From: Pegea sp. RAD2-039
Taxonomy: Eukaryota > Chordata > Thaliacea > Salpida > Salpidae
Direction: 5' to 3'
Assembly (NCBI GenBank): GCA_034620365.1
Contig: JAQGEQ010000380.1
Coordinates: 3,410,001 to 3,474,000, forward strand
DNA length: 64,000 nucleotides
Shown here: positions 48,512-61,397 of the stretch, in pieces
How the letters are laid out: every line of letters starts with the position of its first letter
Numbering within the stretch: the first letter of the stretch is position 1
The notes under the pieces: model-generated
The model's database searches: none
The model's input: only the letters and a program-made list of their open reading frames with translations
Told to the model about the DNA's origin: nothing
Translations under genes and position numbers: made by a program

Positions 48512-51500
48512 AATTAATTAAGCGGCAGACGGGCAACAAATTCGGAATTTATTTTCTGTTTTGGCCACGAAGAGACTTTCGTCTTTTACCCACCCTCTAA
48601 TCCAACTCACTTGTCACGTTTTTCTAGAACTTTCGTCTTCGCCCTTCTAAGCGGTAATTAAAAGTTTGAAGAAATCAGAACGGGCCATTTAGTGGCAATA
48701 TTGTGCCAAGACCATTTTTGAAGTGGTCACTTTTAACAGCTAAATGTCCTCACTTGTGTATCAGGAACTGAAAACAAACTTTAAAATAGTTTTAAACATT
48801 TTACAGGAGAAACAACCAACCAACAAAAACAACAACAAGAACAAGAACAACAAGAAACAATCACACAACAAGTGTAAGTTGTTAATCGCTTAATTAAAGC
48901 TTTCAAACTGAACTTTGCTGCATCATCTAGTGATCGTGAGTCTATTTGTGTGCTAGTAAACTGAATGTACGTGGGACTTGAACAACTAAACACGATTACA
49001 TAAGTGAAAATATTTTTGCGAAACTTTCTCACGTTTTTATTGGTCGATTGTTGATCGAGTCTTCTGTCCTGTTTTCCCCATCCTCAGCCAACTGTCACTG
49101 ACTGTCACTGCTTCGCTCCGCCATAAACATCCAAATTCACATACACAAAAATAGAAGTGGGGGATTTCCCGTTTACACAAAACCTTGTCTCTGCCTTGTA
49201 CAGTCCCTCTGTGGGGGTCTTTTGTGTCTTTGTTGTTCCATTGCGGGGAAATCCCAGATGTGAGAACGTTTTGAACTTGAATATTTTCTCATCGAAGTTT
49301 TTTTGCGATCGAATTGACGGCAATTTTCGGATCAGAACAGATTGCAAATATCCGCCGGGATTTGAAAGTTCTTCAGCGGCCAACGAAGCAAATGATCAGA
49401 ATTAAGCGCACGTCACGCTTCATTGGTTTTATGACAGATAAATTGATGTTTAGTTGCATCTTCCTTCTTCGTGGTCATTAAAAGGATTTTTTAGAAATCA
49501 TAAATTTAATTCGGTAAATAAAATTGCGATCCAAACAACAGAGTATCAAAATAAGATTGAAACTTTGAATCTTCTAAGTCTTATCTCTTTTTAGTTTTTT
49601 GCTTCATCTTGCAAAAGTGGTTTCTTTCAAAATAGGTTTTTCTAACTTGATTTCTCTATAATTTCAGCTAGGGGGGTTTCCCGGTTTCAAGTGTTGGCAA
49701 TCTATTCTAGAAATTAAAATTTTAATTTTTGCAGAATTTGTTGTCAAAATTTTGTTGTAAAAATAAAATTGAAAAATCTGTTTTCAGCATCAAAATATTT
49801 TCCAAACAACTTATTTCTGCTCGAAATTTTTAACCAATCAAAATGTTAACTAATCATTCAAAATGTTTCCGAAACAAAAACAGAAAAAAATTGTTAAAAA
49901 ATTACCAAAAAAATATTTTCAATCTAGTTCATTTCAGTGCGCAAAAAATCTCTACAAAAATCCAGTAGTGCCAAAACAAACTGAAAGATACATTCCAAAA
50001 TTTCTAATTTACTCCGTAAAGACTCATAAAAACCGCTTCATATGATCTTTATGTAGTAGATGGAAAAGCACAGAAGCTTACATCCTATCTACAAACAAAA
50101 GATAATTTTTGATTGATTTCTTCCCCTACCACCCCAGATTTTTCATTAAAAATGAGTTTTGAAGCTTCTAGAATGTCATGGGTGTTAGTAAACTAATAAT
50201 TATCAGATGAGTTAATGCAAGAGCAGGCTCCGACACAAATTATCTGCCTGTCAAGGCTTTGTTTACAGCTAATTTATTACCTCTGCTGCAGTGAATAAAA
50301 ATTGAAATATATGATGACGTCGTTTTTGTTGTTGATGTAAACAAAGTTGTAGTCTGAAAATGGTGTTTAAATTTCCACAGGGAAGAAGTAAGAGTTCCAG
50401 CAGTGATCAGCATTGAAGCTCCGACCACAAAGTCTATCAGATGATACATTGCAGTAAATTAGCGACCAAAAAAGCTTCCTGAAAATCTCTTTTCTTCTTT
50501 ATCTTCAGAAGCTTTTTTCAAACCTTGTATGATAATGAAACTCTTTTTCGCAGTCAATTTTTCTTTTGATAAACTTTAATTATTGTTCGTTTAATTGTTT
50601 TGTAGGTTGACATTAGAGTCGAATTTTATGACATTTATTTTGAATCATCTTTCTAATTTGTTTGACAGCAAAAAGAAATTTAACCTTGGAGCCAAATACG
50701 TTCGACGCCATTTTAGTCACCAACAATTTTATTTAGCTTTCTATCATCACAATATTTACAGCTGGTTCCATAAACACTAAAGTCTTCCATTTTTAACGAC
50801 TTTATTAAAATCGTCGATAAAAATGTGACGTCGCCGTTGCCTCGTCAACCTTCTATTCGATGATTTGCTTACTTTACTGGCTTCCACGTTTTTGTCGTTC
50901 TTTAAGTAATGCGCAAATAAAAAAATAAAAAAAACTTAAATTGTTAATTAAGAAATTTGATCAATTTTATTTTCACTTACATCAAGTTATGATCAAAAAT
51001 AAAATATTTTAGTTTTAGTCAAAACGATCATCAATTTTTCGCTTTTGAAGTTCTTCGCTGATTACAACAAATACGAGTCCATAAAACCAAAAAAATTGAC
51101 TTCTAATCTTTAAAATTAGTTTCGATTGGTCCTAATACTTTTAAATCAATTCTTCTTAATTTAAGATTGATCAAATTTACATCTTTTAAAAGAAATTTGT
51201 TTTAATAATTAAAAAAAAGAGAAAACGTTGTTTAATATTTTGAGTTTTTATGTAAATAAAGCTTTTCTTAGTTTTGATTAAACAAGTTTTTTAGCCGAAA
51301 GCTCAAATAAAATTGGTGCTTTTGGATTTTGATGATAATATTAGGGTTGTAAAAGGTTTTTGGGTTAAATTATTTCAATTTATCATTAAAAGTTGATAAA
51401 ATTCTTGAAATTTTTTTCTATTCTGTAAATAAAGAAATTTATTTAAATATTTTTGAAATGTATAAAATTTTATTTGTGAATAATTACTTTATTTCTTTAA

Positions 51501-53154
51501 ACATTCCTTCATTTACTTTCTATCTTTTTATTAATCGGTAATTAATTTGATTGTGAACTTTTCAAAGATCTTATTTCGATTTATTGTTAAAAAGTTATTA
51601 GAAAAACAAACTGATTATTGTTTAAAAAGAAATTCTAATATTTTATATTAAAAGATAAAAAGTTCCCAAAATTAATAAAAAAATAGAAAAGTATTTGTTT
51701 ATAATGAGAAATTTCTGCTACTACTTTCATAATTTGATTATTTTGAAGTTGTTTACCTCAAATGTAGACGAATAAAGTTGATATTGACGAAATGAAATAT
51801 AGAACGATTTTGTTAAAATAAAAATTTTATTTTCATCATTTTTCAATTTATAATCACGAGCGACACCTAACGGTTATATTTTTAGTAGTGTCCTTATTTT
51901 AAATAACAAGAAGAATTACTTTTGTAGTTTCAACAAATGATATCAGAAACTTTAATTAGAAACTCGTTTTAGAGAAACAATATTTTTAACTAATTTTAGT
52001 AAATTGATAACAATTTTTGTCAAACTTCCAATCCAACCGTAACTGACACAAAGTTTTTAAAACCAATAATTTATAGTTGGGATAAAATGAATATAAAAAA
52101 AAGATTAAACTAATATAAATATTTTTGAATATAATAAAAATATTATTAAATAAAATAATTTGATAATTACTTTTATATTGATTTTTTATGGTTATAAACT
52201 GTTGATTGTGTTTTATAGATTGAGTAAATAAATATATAGAAACAGTTAAAAACAATTTAGTTATAATAATGAAGTCAAGTTGAAAGCTATAAATAGATTT
52301 TGTTATAATATCTAAATTGTAGCTACTATTTTTCATGTTATACTTGAAGCTTGTCCATTTTTGTTAGTTTAAAAATAACTTTCATTTGCAAGTTAGAAAG
52401 AATGAAGTTTTTGGAGTTTGCAACAAAATCATTACAAGTCAAGTTATCTAACTTCAACAAATGAACAATTATTTGTAAATATTTAGATATCTTCTCGCTT
52501 AAAAAATATTCAAATCTGTAATTTAAAAGTTAATTGAATTTTTTTACTTTCAAATATAATTTAAAATCTTTCAATTTCAAAAAATATATTTACTGAAACA
52601 TGATATTTGTAGTTTTAAACTGAAGTTTTCTAATCTAATAGATTGATCTCTAAAGATGAATTGGTTTTCAAAAATATTTTATTCTTATCATTTATATTCT
52701 TAAGATTATTTGAGAAAAGCAAAAATTATCTGCAAATTTTTACATTTATTATACCTTTAAATATGCTCTAAGGTTTTAAAATAAAACTTTTTTGTTAATT
52801 TATCAGTAAAAGAACAAATCGAAAATGACACTGGAAACAAATTGACAAAAAACTTTCAAAAAACAACAAATTAAAGTTCAGTTGTTAATCCATGACTCAA
52901 AAAAGCTTCTGAAAACGGAAATTGACGCAAAATAATTGTTACAAGGAATTAGTAGAAGAGAATATGAAGAAATAAAAAAGATGAATGTTTTCTGCAATCC
53001 AGAGATTTGTAAAAGATCTTTGATTTTATCAAGATTTGTTTTCCGGTGAAGATTGAAGGCAGTAACTGATGAAGAGGATTTAAAGGGGCGGCAAGGGTCC
53101 CTCGTAAAGTAAGAAGAATCTCATTTGCATAATTGCGTTTTAAAGCCAAATAAG
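48512..53154. other. Convergent Irx / GRAF intergenic stretch
   Basis: About 4.6 kb. The first 0.9 kb after the Irx stop (to about 49440) is GC-richer and probably includes its 3' UTR, with AATAAA near 49520 as a possible end. ORFs on both strands at 49105-49405 overlap each other and lack motifs. The rest is AT-rich, with one TGACGTC near 50310 and GTGACGTCG near 50825. No supported gene. Confidence 0.45.
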
Positions 53155-56100
53155 CTACAAGATCTCAAGTAGTTTGGTCGGGACCAGGCCACTCCTGTTC
53201 TGGTCCGTAACGAGGGACCAACCTGCCTTGTCACTGGGCCGGATATCGTAGAGTAACTGGCCAAAATGGACGGACAATTCAGCTTCATCTTGGGCAGTGT
53301 AACCGAATAAAGCCTTTCCGGTCCGCAAGATACCACCTACTGGTCGCTGGGTCACAACTGGTGACGTCCGTGGTCGCTGCGCAAATTGAGTCATCTTAAA
53401 TCTAGCGGTTCATCTAAAAGATGACTCACCGAAGGATCAGATCTTTGAGAAGAAGATCTTTGAGCTTCAGAAAGATATTTGATCTTTCTCATTTTCACTG
53501 ATGCCACATTGACACGTGACTTCCAGGATTGCGCATCTTTTGCAGATCTCATCATGAGAGAAGGTCTTGGAGGAGCTTTTGGAGTCCTCTGATGATTGTT
53601 ATTGTTTTGATTTCGTTGTGATTCCGAAGCAACTCTTCTCACAATCTCCTTTGTCTTCGAAGGGATGAAAGCGCGCGATGATTGTGTCTTGGATGTCAAA
53701 ATCCGATCAGGAAGATCAGTGATGCAAGAATCAAAGTCTGCAAACTGATCTTCATCACTTGAAGACTTTCCGTTGTGCTCTAAAGATCATAAAAGATCAG
53801 ATCCAGAAGATCTGATTGTAGCGTGACGTCATTACGGCGCGACGTTCACAGCTTCTGCTTGTTAGTTGCAAAGTTTTTCATAAAAATCAAAATTTTGTTA
53901 AAAAGTCAAAAAAAATTTTATTTCGAGAAAAAAAAGAGAAAAAAACAACAAAAAGAATCAATGACGTCATCAGAGAAAGAAAAAAATGACGTCATAGGCA
54001 GTGAAATTGATAAATAATGTCACAATCACGGAAAGCAACGAGTAGCGCGCACAGGAGACTCACCATCTTCTTGGTAATCTTCATCGATATGTGGATGTCG
54101 TGACGTCATCACCTCTCGCTTCTCGTGAGAGCGAAAAGCTTTGGATCGCTGAAATCGCGGTTGAAAGGCTTCTTCGTCACTAGGTGACAGCTGAGGTTGC
54201 GAGGTGGAGGTGTAATCAAAGTTTCGGAAATCTTCCAAACGATCCCAATCACGCCGCGCGCGTCTTAATTTCGTTCTGTGACAAATTAGCGATGATGACG
54301 TCACATGACAAATTAGCGATGATGACATCACATGACAAATTAGTGATGATGATGTCACGTGACAAATTAAAAGTGATGACGTCACGTGACAAATTAGTGA
54401 TGATGACGTCACGTGACAAAAGTAGCAAAGCAGCGGTGATGACGTCACGTGACAAATTAGCGGTGATGACGTCACGTAACAAAAGTGGCAAAGCAGCGGT
54501 GATGACGTCACGTAACAAAAGTGGCAAAGCAGCGGTGATGACGTCACGTAACAAAAGTGGCAAAGCAGCGGTGATGACGTCACGTAACAAAAGTGGCAAA
54601 GCAGCGGTGATGACGTCACGTGACAAATTAAAAGTGATGACGTCACGTGGCAAAAGTAGCAAAGCAGCGGTGATGACGTCACGTGACAAATTAAAAGTGA
54701 TGACGTCACGTGGCAAAAGTAGCAAAGCAGCGGTGATGACGTCACGTGACAAATTAAAAGTGATGACGCCACGTGACAAGCTAGCGATGATGACGTCATG
54801 CATCAAGTTTAGCAAAGCAGCGATGATGGCATTTAAGCAATTGTCAAGGGAAGCACCTTTGTGAAGGTAATCGAACAAATCCGGAAATAGACGAAGGAAA
54901 GACATTTTGGCTTTTTACTGTTTCGTCATCACTTTCGAAAATCATCGACGAATTTTCGATGAATATTTCAACAACTGTATTTGAGAATTTAATTTCCATA
55001 ATCGACTGAACGCTTTCCTGAAAGTTTTCAAATCTATTAGTATCATCAAGCTACATCTTCTAAGTAACTCACTTCTTTATCGCGTAAAAGTGTTGGCCCG
55101 AAACAGACTCCTAAATTCATTAAATTCATCTTATTCGAGTCCCTGTGTTGAACCACTTTTGACAGATGATTACATAATTTGCATAAAGCTTTTCGATTTG
55201 CTTCAGGCAATTTGCTAACCAGCGACATAATTCTGAAGAGAATCTTTTAGTTAGTTGCTATGGTAACTAGTTGGTTGCTATGGTAACCAGTTGGCTGCTA
55301 TGGTAACTCACGTTTCTAGTCGCATCTTCGAATCGCTCATTTTTGCAGCCTGAATGAACTTTTGATGAAGAGCAAACGTACAAACTGGTTCTGACATGTT
55401 TCGGAAGCAGTATTTGAGAGAACTCGTCAAAGTGTTGAAGTCAATAGATGATTCATCAGATAAATCAACACTAAAACACAAATGGAGGATGAAAACGCGA
55501 TTACGCGATCATCAACAAGCACCTTTGTGACGTCACAGGGTTGAGTGAAGTTGAGATGAGTTGATCAACTCTTGTAAGGACTCCATTGATCCGATAGATT
55601 CCTTCAGTGTTGACTCCTCGACGCTCAATCTCAGAGATAATCTTTGTGATCAGATCCATTCCCTTCTCATCTAAATTGAATATTCCCGCAGAATCACGTT
55701 TGGAATCCTAAAGATGAAGATCAGCAGGAATCGATCGAAGATTCGCGCTGACTTTGACGTCACGAGCATCGACAGGTTCCTTTCCATCCATCACCATCAT
55801 CCATTTCTTCTTATCTTCATCTGAGAGCGCTTGACAAGTGAAGTTGCGAACTGATCCAGCTCCGATGTCCTGGAAGCTAAAAGATTATTTGGATGTTGAT
55901 GATAATAAAGATAAAGACCTCGACTTCGATATCAAAACAAAAACGGCGATCTATGGAGTCACTGAGACGTCCGGTGCACGAGATGACGATACAAGAATCC
56001 ATCACGACCGCAGTCACTCCGCCACTGCTCCCCATGCTCTTGTTGGATGAGGCGAGGACTGAAGATGAGGAGACGAAGGGAGAAGCCATCTGGAAGAGCT

Positions 56101-58102
56101 TGCTCTCCTTGTTGAAAGTGCAGAAAGATCTGCTCCATTTGCTAGTGAGTCTGTAGAGATCAGATGAAGAAGAGAAGATGAAAAGATGAAGATCAGACCT
56201 AACTCCGGATCGATGTTCCAACATCAACAAGTAACCACATCGAGACCATCGATTGCTCATAAAAGACTCCTTAGCGTGTTCTGGATGCGCGGGCATTCGT
56301 GACATGAGCGCACGTGACTTTTCCTGAGTTCCTTTGAATTCTTCCTTTTCCGCTTCGATTTGTTGCTAATAAAAAATCACAACTTCTAATCAGCTGTTCA
56401 AGCTCAAGTTTTCATGTTGATAAAATGGCTTTTTGTGAACTTGGCCGGATTCAGTAAATTGTGATTCATAAATTTAAAAGGAAACTAAAGTTGATTGAAT
56501 TGGTGAATGATTTAAGTAGCAGTAGTTGAAAACTATAAAGGAAATGATCAAAGCACAGTGAGGAGAAAGGCCTTCAAAATTACTCACTTGTATTTCGTTA
56601 ATGTAAGGTCTCTGGTCTTCACATAAATCATTCCCAGATTTGAAATAACCAAATAAAGTCTAACATAAAAGAGTGGTAAAATATGATTAGTGTATAAGAG
56701 AAAGTATTTACTTTCATCAAGTCAGTACATATTTGAACAAACTGAAATTTGTTTGTTTGTTGGATTTCTTGGAGAGTGTAAACATAATTCAAAGCATCTC
56801 CATGGAAAGTGCTTTTCTGAATCATCAGTTCCTTATCGTGTTCCTAGAAACCGATGTTTTAAGAGTTAATTGATCAAGATAATGTTAAGATGTTACTTGT
56901 AGCTGTTGATCTTTCTTTTTATGAGATAATGAGAGATTATTATGTAGTAATTTGTAGAAATGTTCACTTGATTTATCAAACTTCTTTTTTTTTTCTTTGT
57001 AACTTTGCATTCTAGCCATCCGGAAACTAAAAAAAGAATTGATCTGAAGTAACAAAACTGTTTTCAAACAACTCATCTTTGTCAATGATTTGAATTACTT
57101 TTCTAAAGGATCATGAAATTCCACTTTAAACATCTCAGCGTTTATCATCCAGAAATTTTGCATCTCTTCAAGAATATGACCATACTCATCTACAGAAGAT
57201 GCTGAAATCAAAATAATTCATTTTAAATAATAAAATAATTTCTCCTTCAATATGATGGTAGTTGGTAAATTTGACAAATCAAATACACGTTCAATTTGTT
57301 GTATGTTGAAACGAGTAAAAAACATTCTGTTATTTGTCTACATAAGAAAAGTGAGAAATAAATTGAGTTTAAAACTAAAGTTCGAACAAAGCTATTTGAT
57401 AAAATAACTTTTCAATATAATCACATTTTATCAGTTTCAAAACCACAATTGAACTAACTCAATTTTCTTTCTCTATCTGTCATGTTCTCTCCTATACAAG
57501 GAAATGCAAATGATCGCAGCTTCTTTGTGAATTGCTCCATCTTTTTGCCATACTCTAATGAAGCAGAAATCAGACTCTTGCTATCCTACAAGTAAATAAG
57601 ATTGATAAGAAATCATTTTCTGTAAATGCCATTACATTGGAAGTTTTTTAAATAAATATCAACTTCATAAAATTCAGTAATTGCATTTTTTTCATAAAAA
57701 TTATTTCACTAAAAGTTTAACAGATATTTATGAAGAATAATTCAATTAAACAATTTATATCTTTTATAAATATAAATTTATAAGATACAAATAAATATAT
57801 AAATATAAATAAATATGTCAGCTTCAATCTTACTTTTAAGACAATCAAACTATGATAAGACAAATTAAAAATATTTTTTAAATCATAAAAGCAACAATTA
57901 TTATTAAATATTTTCAGAGATAAGCCAAGTAAATTAATTTAAGCATACAGAAAAGTAACAGGAAAGTTTAACTAACTTTAAGAATAGACTTTATTTGGTT
58001 GTTGACTCTTGTAAGTTCATCTTCATGCTCAGAGATACTTTGTCTAAACCAAGGTGAATCAGAATGACAATCAGCAAACTCTAAAGGTTGTAAGCCAGTC
58101 AT
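53155..58102 (-). CDS. GRAF: GRAF-family Rho GTPase-activating protein (BAR-PH-RhoGAP-SH3)
   Basis: A GAP for Rho/Cdc42 that senses curved membrane. Exon 1 is 57977-58102 (42 codons) and starts MTGLQPLEFADCHSDSPWFR, the conserved GRAF/oligophrenin BAR start. BAR continues in exons near 57590, 57205, 57030, 56830, 56650 and 56365 (DSKSLISASLEYGKKMEQF, LSLSHKKKDQQLQ). The PH domain follows (NRWSRCGYLLMLEHR, SIDRRFCFDIEVE, LSDEDKKKWMMVMDGKEPV). RhoGAP is at 55710-54910: TEGIYRINGVLTRVDQLI holds the catalytic Arg finger, then LVSKLPEANRKALCKL, NLMNLGVCFGPTLLRDKE and SIMEIKFSNTVVEIFIEN. A Ser/Pro linker (RTPKAPPRPS) and the SH3 domain end the protein (ALFGYTAQDEAELSVHFGQL, KAGWSLVTDQNRSGLVPTKL), stop at 53155. 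The SH3 argues for GRAF (ARHGAP26/10/42) over oligophrenin. The junction after RhoGAP, across the CRE array, is not phase-resolved, so one more small exon may exist there. Confidence 0.93.
54279..54828. repeat. Tandem CRE/E-box minisatellite in a GRAF intron
   Basis: About 17 head-to-tail units, mostly 27 or 36 bp, each with the core gtgatgacgtcacgt. Two unit types exist: a short one ending gacaaattaaaa or gacaaattagc, and a long one ending aacaaaagtggcaaagcag. Fourteen cores are perfect TGACGTCA and about ten continue into CACGTG. The most homogeneous part is four identical 36-bp units at about 54468-54611. Because unit lengths are multiples of three, the array is open in several frames on both strands and produces ORFs over 200 codons that are not genes. 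The array runs up to the 3' splice acceptor (tttgtcacag) of the linker exon. Confidence 0.95.
55254..55307. repeat. Three 20-bp X-box-like palindromes making up a GRAF intron
   Basis: GTTGCTATGGTAAC occurs at 55254-55267 and 55274-55287, with GCTGCTATGGTAAC at 55294-55307, an exact 20-bp period. The motif fits the X-box bound by RFX factors (GTTGCCATGGYAAC type). The 79-bp intron between the two RhoGAP exons (55233-55311) is made almost entirely of these three units plus splice signals. Confidence 0.85.
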
Positions 58103-61100
58103 TTCACTCAAAGATAACTTCTAAAGTTACAATTATTAATGTTTGTATAATCTTTTCATTTCATACCAAATATTTTAAACCAATAAATAATGAAAATAAA
58201 TTAAAGACTAAATTCTCATGGCTTGTAGAAAGTTGATTATAATTTTAAGCTCAGTTTATGATTATTATGATAATATCTGTCAAAAACTGTTTAAATTTTA
58301 AATAAAATGTTTTTTGATGAAACGTTTCAACCAAATTATCAAAATCAAAACTGCTCTTGTTGAAATTTTTATGACAACATCTCAGAGTTTAATGTTTACA
58401 TTAGAAATACCAGAAGCAATCAACACTGAAATTTTGAAGATATTTAATTTAGCTTCATAGATTGACAGAAAAATATTTCAAATATATTTCATTATTCAAA
58501 ACAGTTAGTAATCTTAATCATTTAACTTTAATATATTAGAATTAGATTTATAAATTTGACATAATTGTATGCTGATCACAAGAATAAACATTAAATTGAT
58601 ACTAAAAAAAGCTGATAAGAAAACATTTGATAAAAAATGATAATAACAGATGCTCAATAGTTTAAAATTTATATCAGATTCTCAAATAAATATTATAAAA
58701 TAGTAAATATTATAAAACATCAGTGAAAAACTTAAAAAAGGTTAACTAAAATAGTATTTGACATTTTAATACACCATAATATACGAAAAAGTCAACTTAG
58801 AAAAAGTTAACTAAAATAGATAATGGAATTTTGGTAAATTTATAAACTTTAACCACAAGTGTTTTATAAAACTTAGTTATTGAATAGTGTTTCTATGCTT
58901 ATTTATTTTGTTGCAATTACATAACTTAAGATATATTGTGAGCAAAGTCTAAAATAATACAATGCAAAAAATAGTAAGAAAAAAAATAGAACAGTTAATA
59001 TAAAAGATGCTAAAAAAAAGAATATTGATAATTGTAAACAGTTTAAGTTAAAAAAATATTTTATGCTATTACCCTTTATAAAAATAATTAAATTAAGTTT
59101 GGAAAATTGAATAACTTAATTATGTTTTACTTATCAATCCTTAAAAAAGATTTTTAAAATAAGTTTCTCTTTTTCAGATTAAAGAAATTGAATGCCACTA
59201 AAAAAATAATACTAAAAGTAATTAAAAACAACATATAAGCTACAAATAAATACTCAAATATACAAACTTAATTTTATGAGTAAATGATTTTTAACAAACA
59301 ATAATCAAATAACAAATAAACTTTTTATAAGTAAATCTCTAAAAATTACCAATAATAATTAGGGTTTTCAGTTTAGAGCATATTAGAAAATCCAAATTTT
59401 CAAGTTAGAAAATATATATAGAGTTTCAAAAGTTTTCAGATTATTTAGTTAAAAAGTTAAAATTGTTTAGTTTGGTTACAAGAAAAATTTCATTAGTTTT
59501 TTGTTTACAAATGAGTTTGTACATAAATATAAACAAACCACATAATGTAACTAAAATCTCAACTTTCAAACAATTTAAAAAATCAATTTAGCTTAAAACA
59601 AGTTCTATACAAGCTTTCATTTTTAAGTAAAATTTTTTTGATTTTTTGAAATATAAATATTAAAAAACCTGATTGCAACAATTACACTAAAATAAGAACA
59701 GTCCTTTCGCTATTTGAAACTCATTTACTTACTTTCGCCCTTATTTTGTGAAACTTGATTTGTGTATGACATTCTGTCATTTTCATATTTAGTAACAAAA
59801 GTTTTCCACCAAAAGTAGTTAAAAAATTATATTTTACTAAACAAGGTGAAATAAATTCAATATCTTTTATTCAATAAGTTTTAGCATACTTTTGAACAAA
59901 TTCTTGGATTGTTATCATTTAAAATATTTCATAATTTTGTAATACGCTAAAACCTTATTTGGTACTGGTATTGGTGATATTTTTCATTAATACATTCTTT
60001 AATAGATAAATTTTATCTTTCATATCTTAAAATTAATACCAATGTACAAAAACTTAAGTTTATATATTCTAATTTAAGTAATCAATTTTTTATATTTCAT
60101 AAATTAACCATTATTTTATTAGTATCTATTTTCAGTTATATAAACTTACTACACCAAGTAATATTATATAATTGTGGTATAGCAAAATTATTGCTAAGAA
60201 GTTTGAAACCTAAAGTCTTTTTTAATATTTACTTATCAAAGCAAGTTTCTATAATTCTAATTTTGTATTGTCCAATCCCCAACAATATGTTAAATAGATT
60301 ATTTATAAGTTTTTTGTGGCTGTACACAAAGTATTAGTAGGTGAGTACATTATCTATCAATCACTATAAGAAATTATGGAGGCCTCACTATTACCAAACA
60401 CAAAACCCCAGATTTTTTCAAGCAAAAACTGTTTTTTTAAACATTAAGTAAACTATGTTGATAAATATTTTGCAAAAAAAGGTTATCCAATCTTTGCTGA
60501 AAGTTTTTATGGCATAACTAATGATAGAAGTATTCTTTTAAGCTATGGCATTTCTCAAGCAAACCTTTAATACATTTTTGCAACCAATCGTTATGTTGCA
60601 GATTTCATTAAAATGAAAGTTAATCTATTATAGCTAGTCTTCAAATGTGTCTTACCAGTAACATTTTTCAGGACTTTTATGTTGTCATGTAGTGATCATT
60701 TAATTATTCTCTAAATACAAAAAATAAATTAAAATCAGAATTTTTGACAGTCAAATTATGTATTTAGAAGCAGTAATTTAGCTGATTCAGGCAAGTTATC
60801 GACAAACTTGTGTATTTTTTGATAATTAAGAAGTTTTTCATAGGATCTTTTCTTTCAATATTTTCAACTTGTTTCTACGTTAATAAGTATGATTATGTGT
60901 ATTGCTTTTTTCAGACACCCTCTTTTGCGTTTATTGTAATAAATGATATATAGATAAAAATTGTTTACAAACTTGTTATTTTTATTAGATAGTCGGCAAC
61001 AGATTAATTATTGGAAGATTATGTAGAAGATTAAGAGATTGAGTTAAATTAAATTTGGAAAAATAGTCATTTTAGAGAAGTACTGAAGTATAAAAAAAAG

Positions 61101-61145
61101 AGTTTTCTTTATTAACAAACTCTTATAATCTACAATCCACTATTC

Positions 61146-61397
61146 ATGCTTATATATCGAAGGCTTTACATAAACAGATACCTTCTTTTTAAAGATGAAA
61201 TTAGTTTCAAATGTTTCTACTTTAGCCCTGAAGTTACTTTTCATTTTGCAGATCATGAAAATAAATTGGCTTACCACGCAAGGGAAATTATTGAAACAAA
61301 GTACACTTCTGAAGATGATATAATGAGAATATATGGATGGCAGTTTTCAAAATCAAACAAATATGTTGCTATGTGGTTGTATATAAAACTGCAGTAA
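61146..61397 (+). CDS. Unassigned 83-codon ORF
   Basis: Open from ATG to TAA. The second half has a balanced, protein-like composition (FADHENKLAYHAREIIETKY, SEDDIMRIYGW) that is unusual for AT-rich non-coding DNA here. I do not recognise the family and see no flanking splice signals that extend it convincingly. It could be an exon, a fragment of a mobile element or chance. Confidence 0.2.
   Translation: MLIYRRLYINRYLLFKDEISFKCFYFSPEVTFHFADHENKLAYHAREIIETKYTSEDDIMRIYGWQFSKSNKYVAMWLYIKLQ

Noticed and set aside
49105-49405. Overlapping ORFs on both strands after Irx
   Set aside because: Mutually overlapping, no motifs and no splice support; probably Irx 3' UTR or flank.
54184-54864. 226-codon plus-strand ORF with repeated MTSRDK peptides
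   Set aside because: It is the CRE minisatellite read through an open frame inside a GRAF intron; the opposite strand is just as open, so it is not evidence of a gene.
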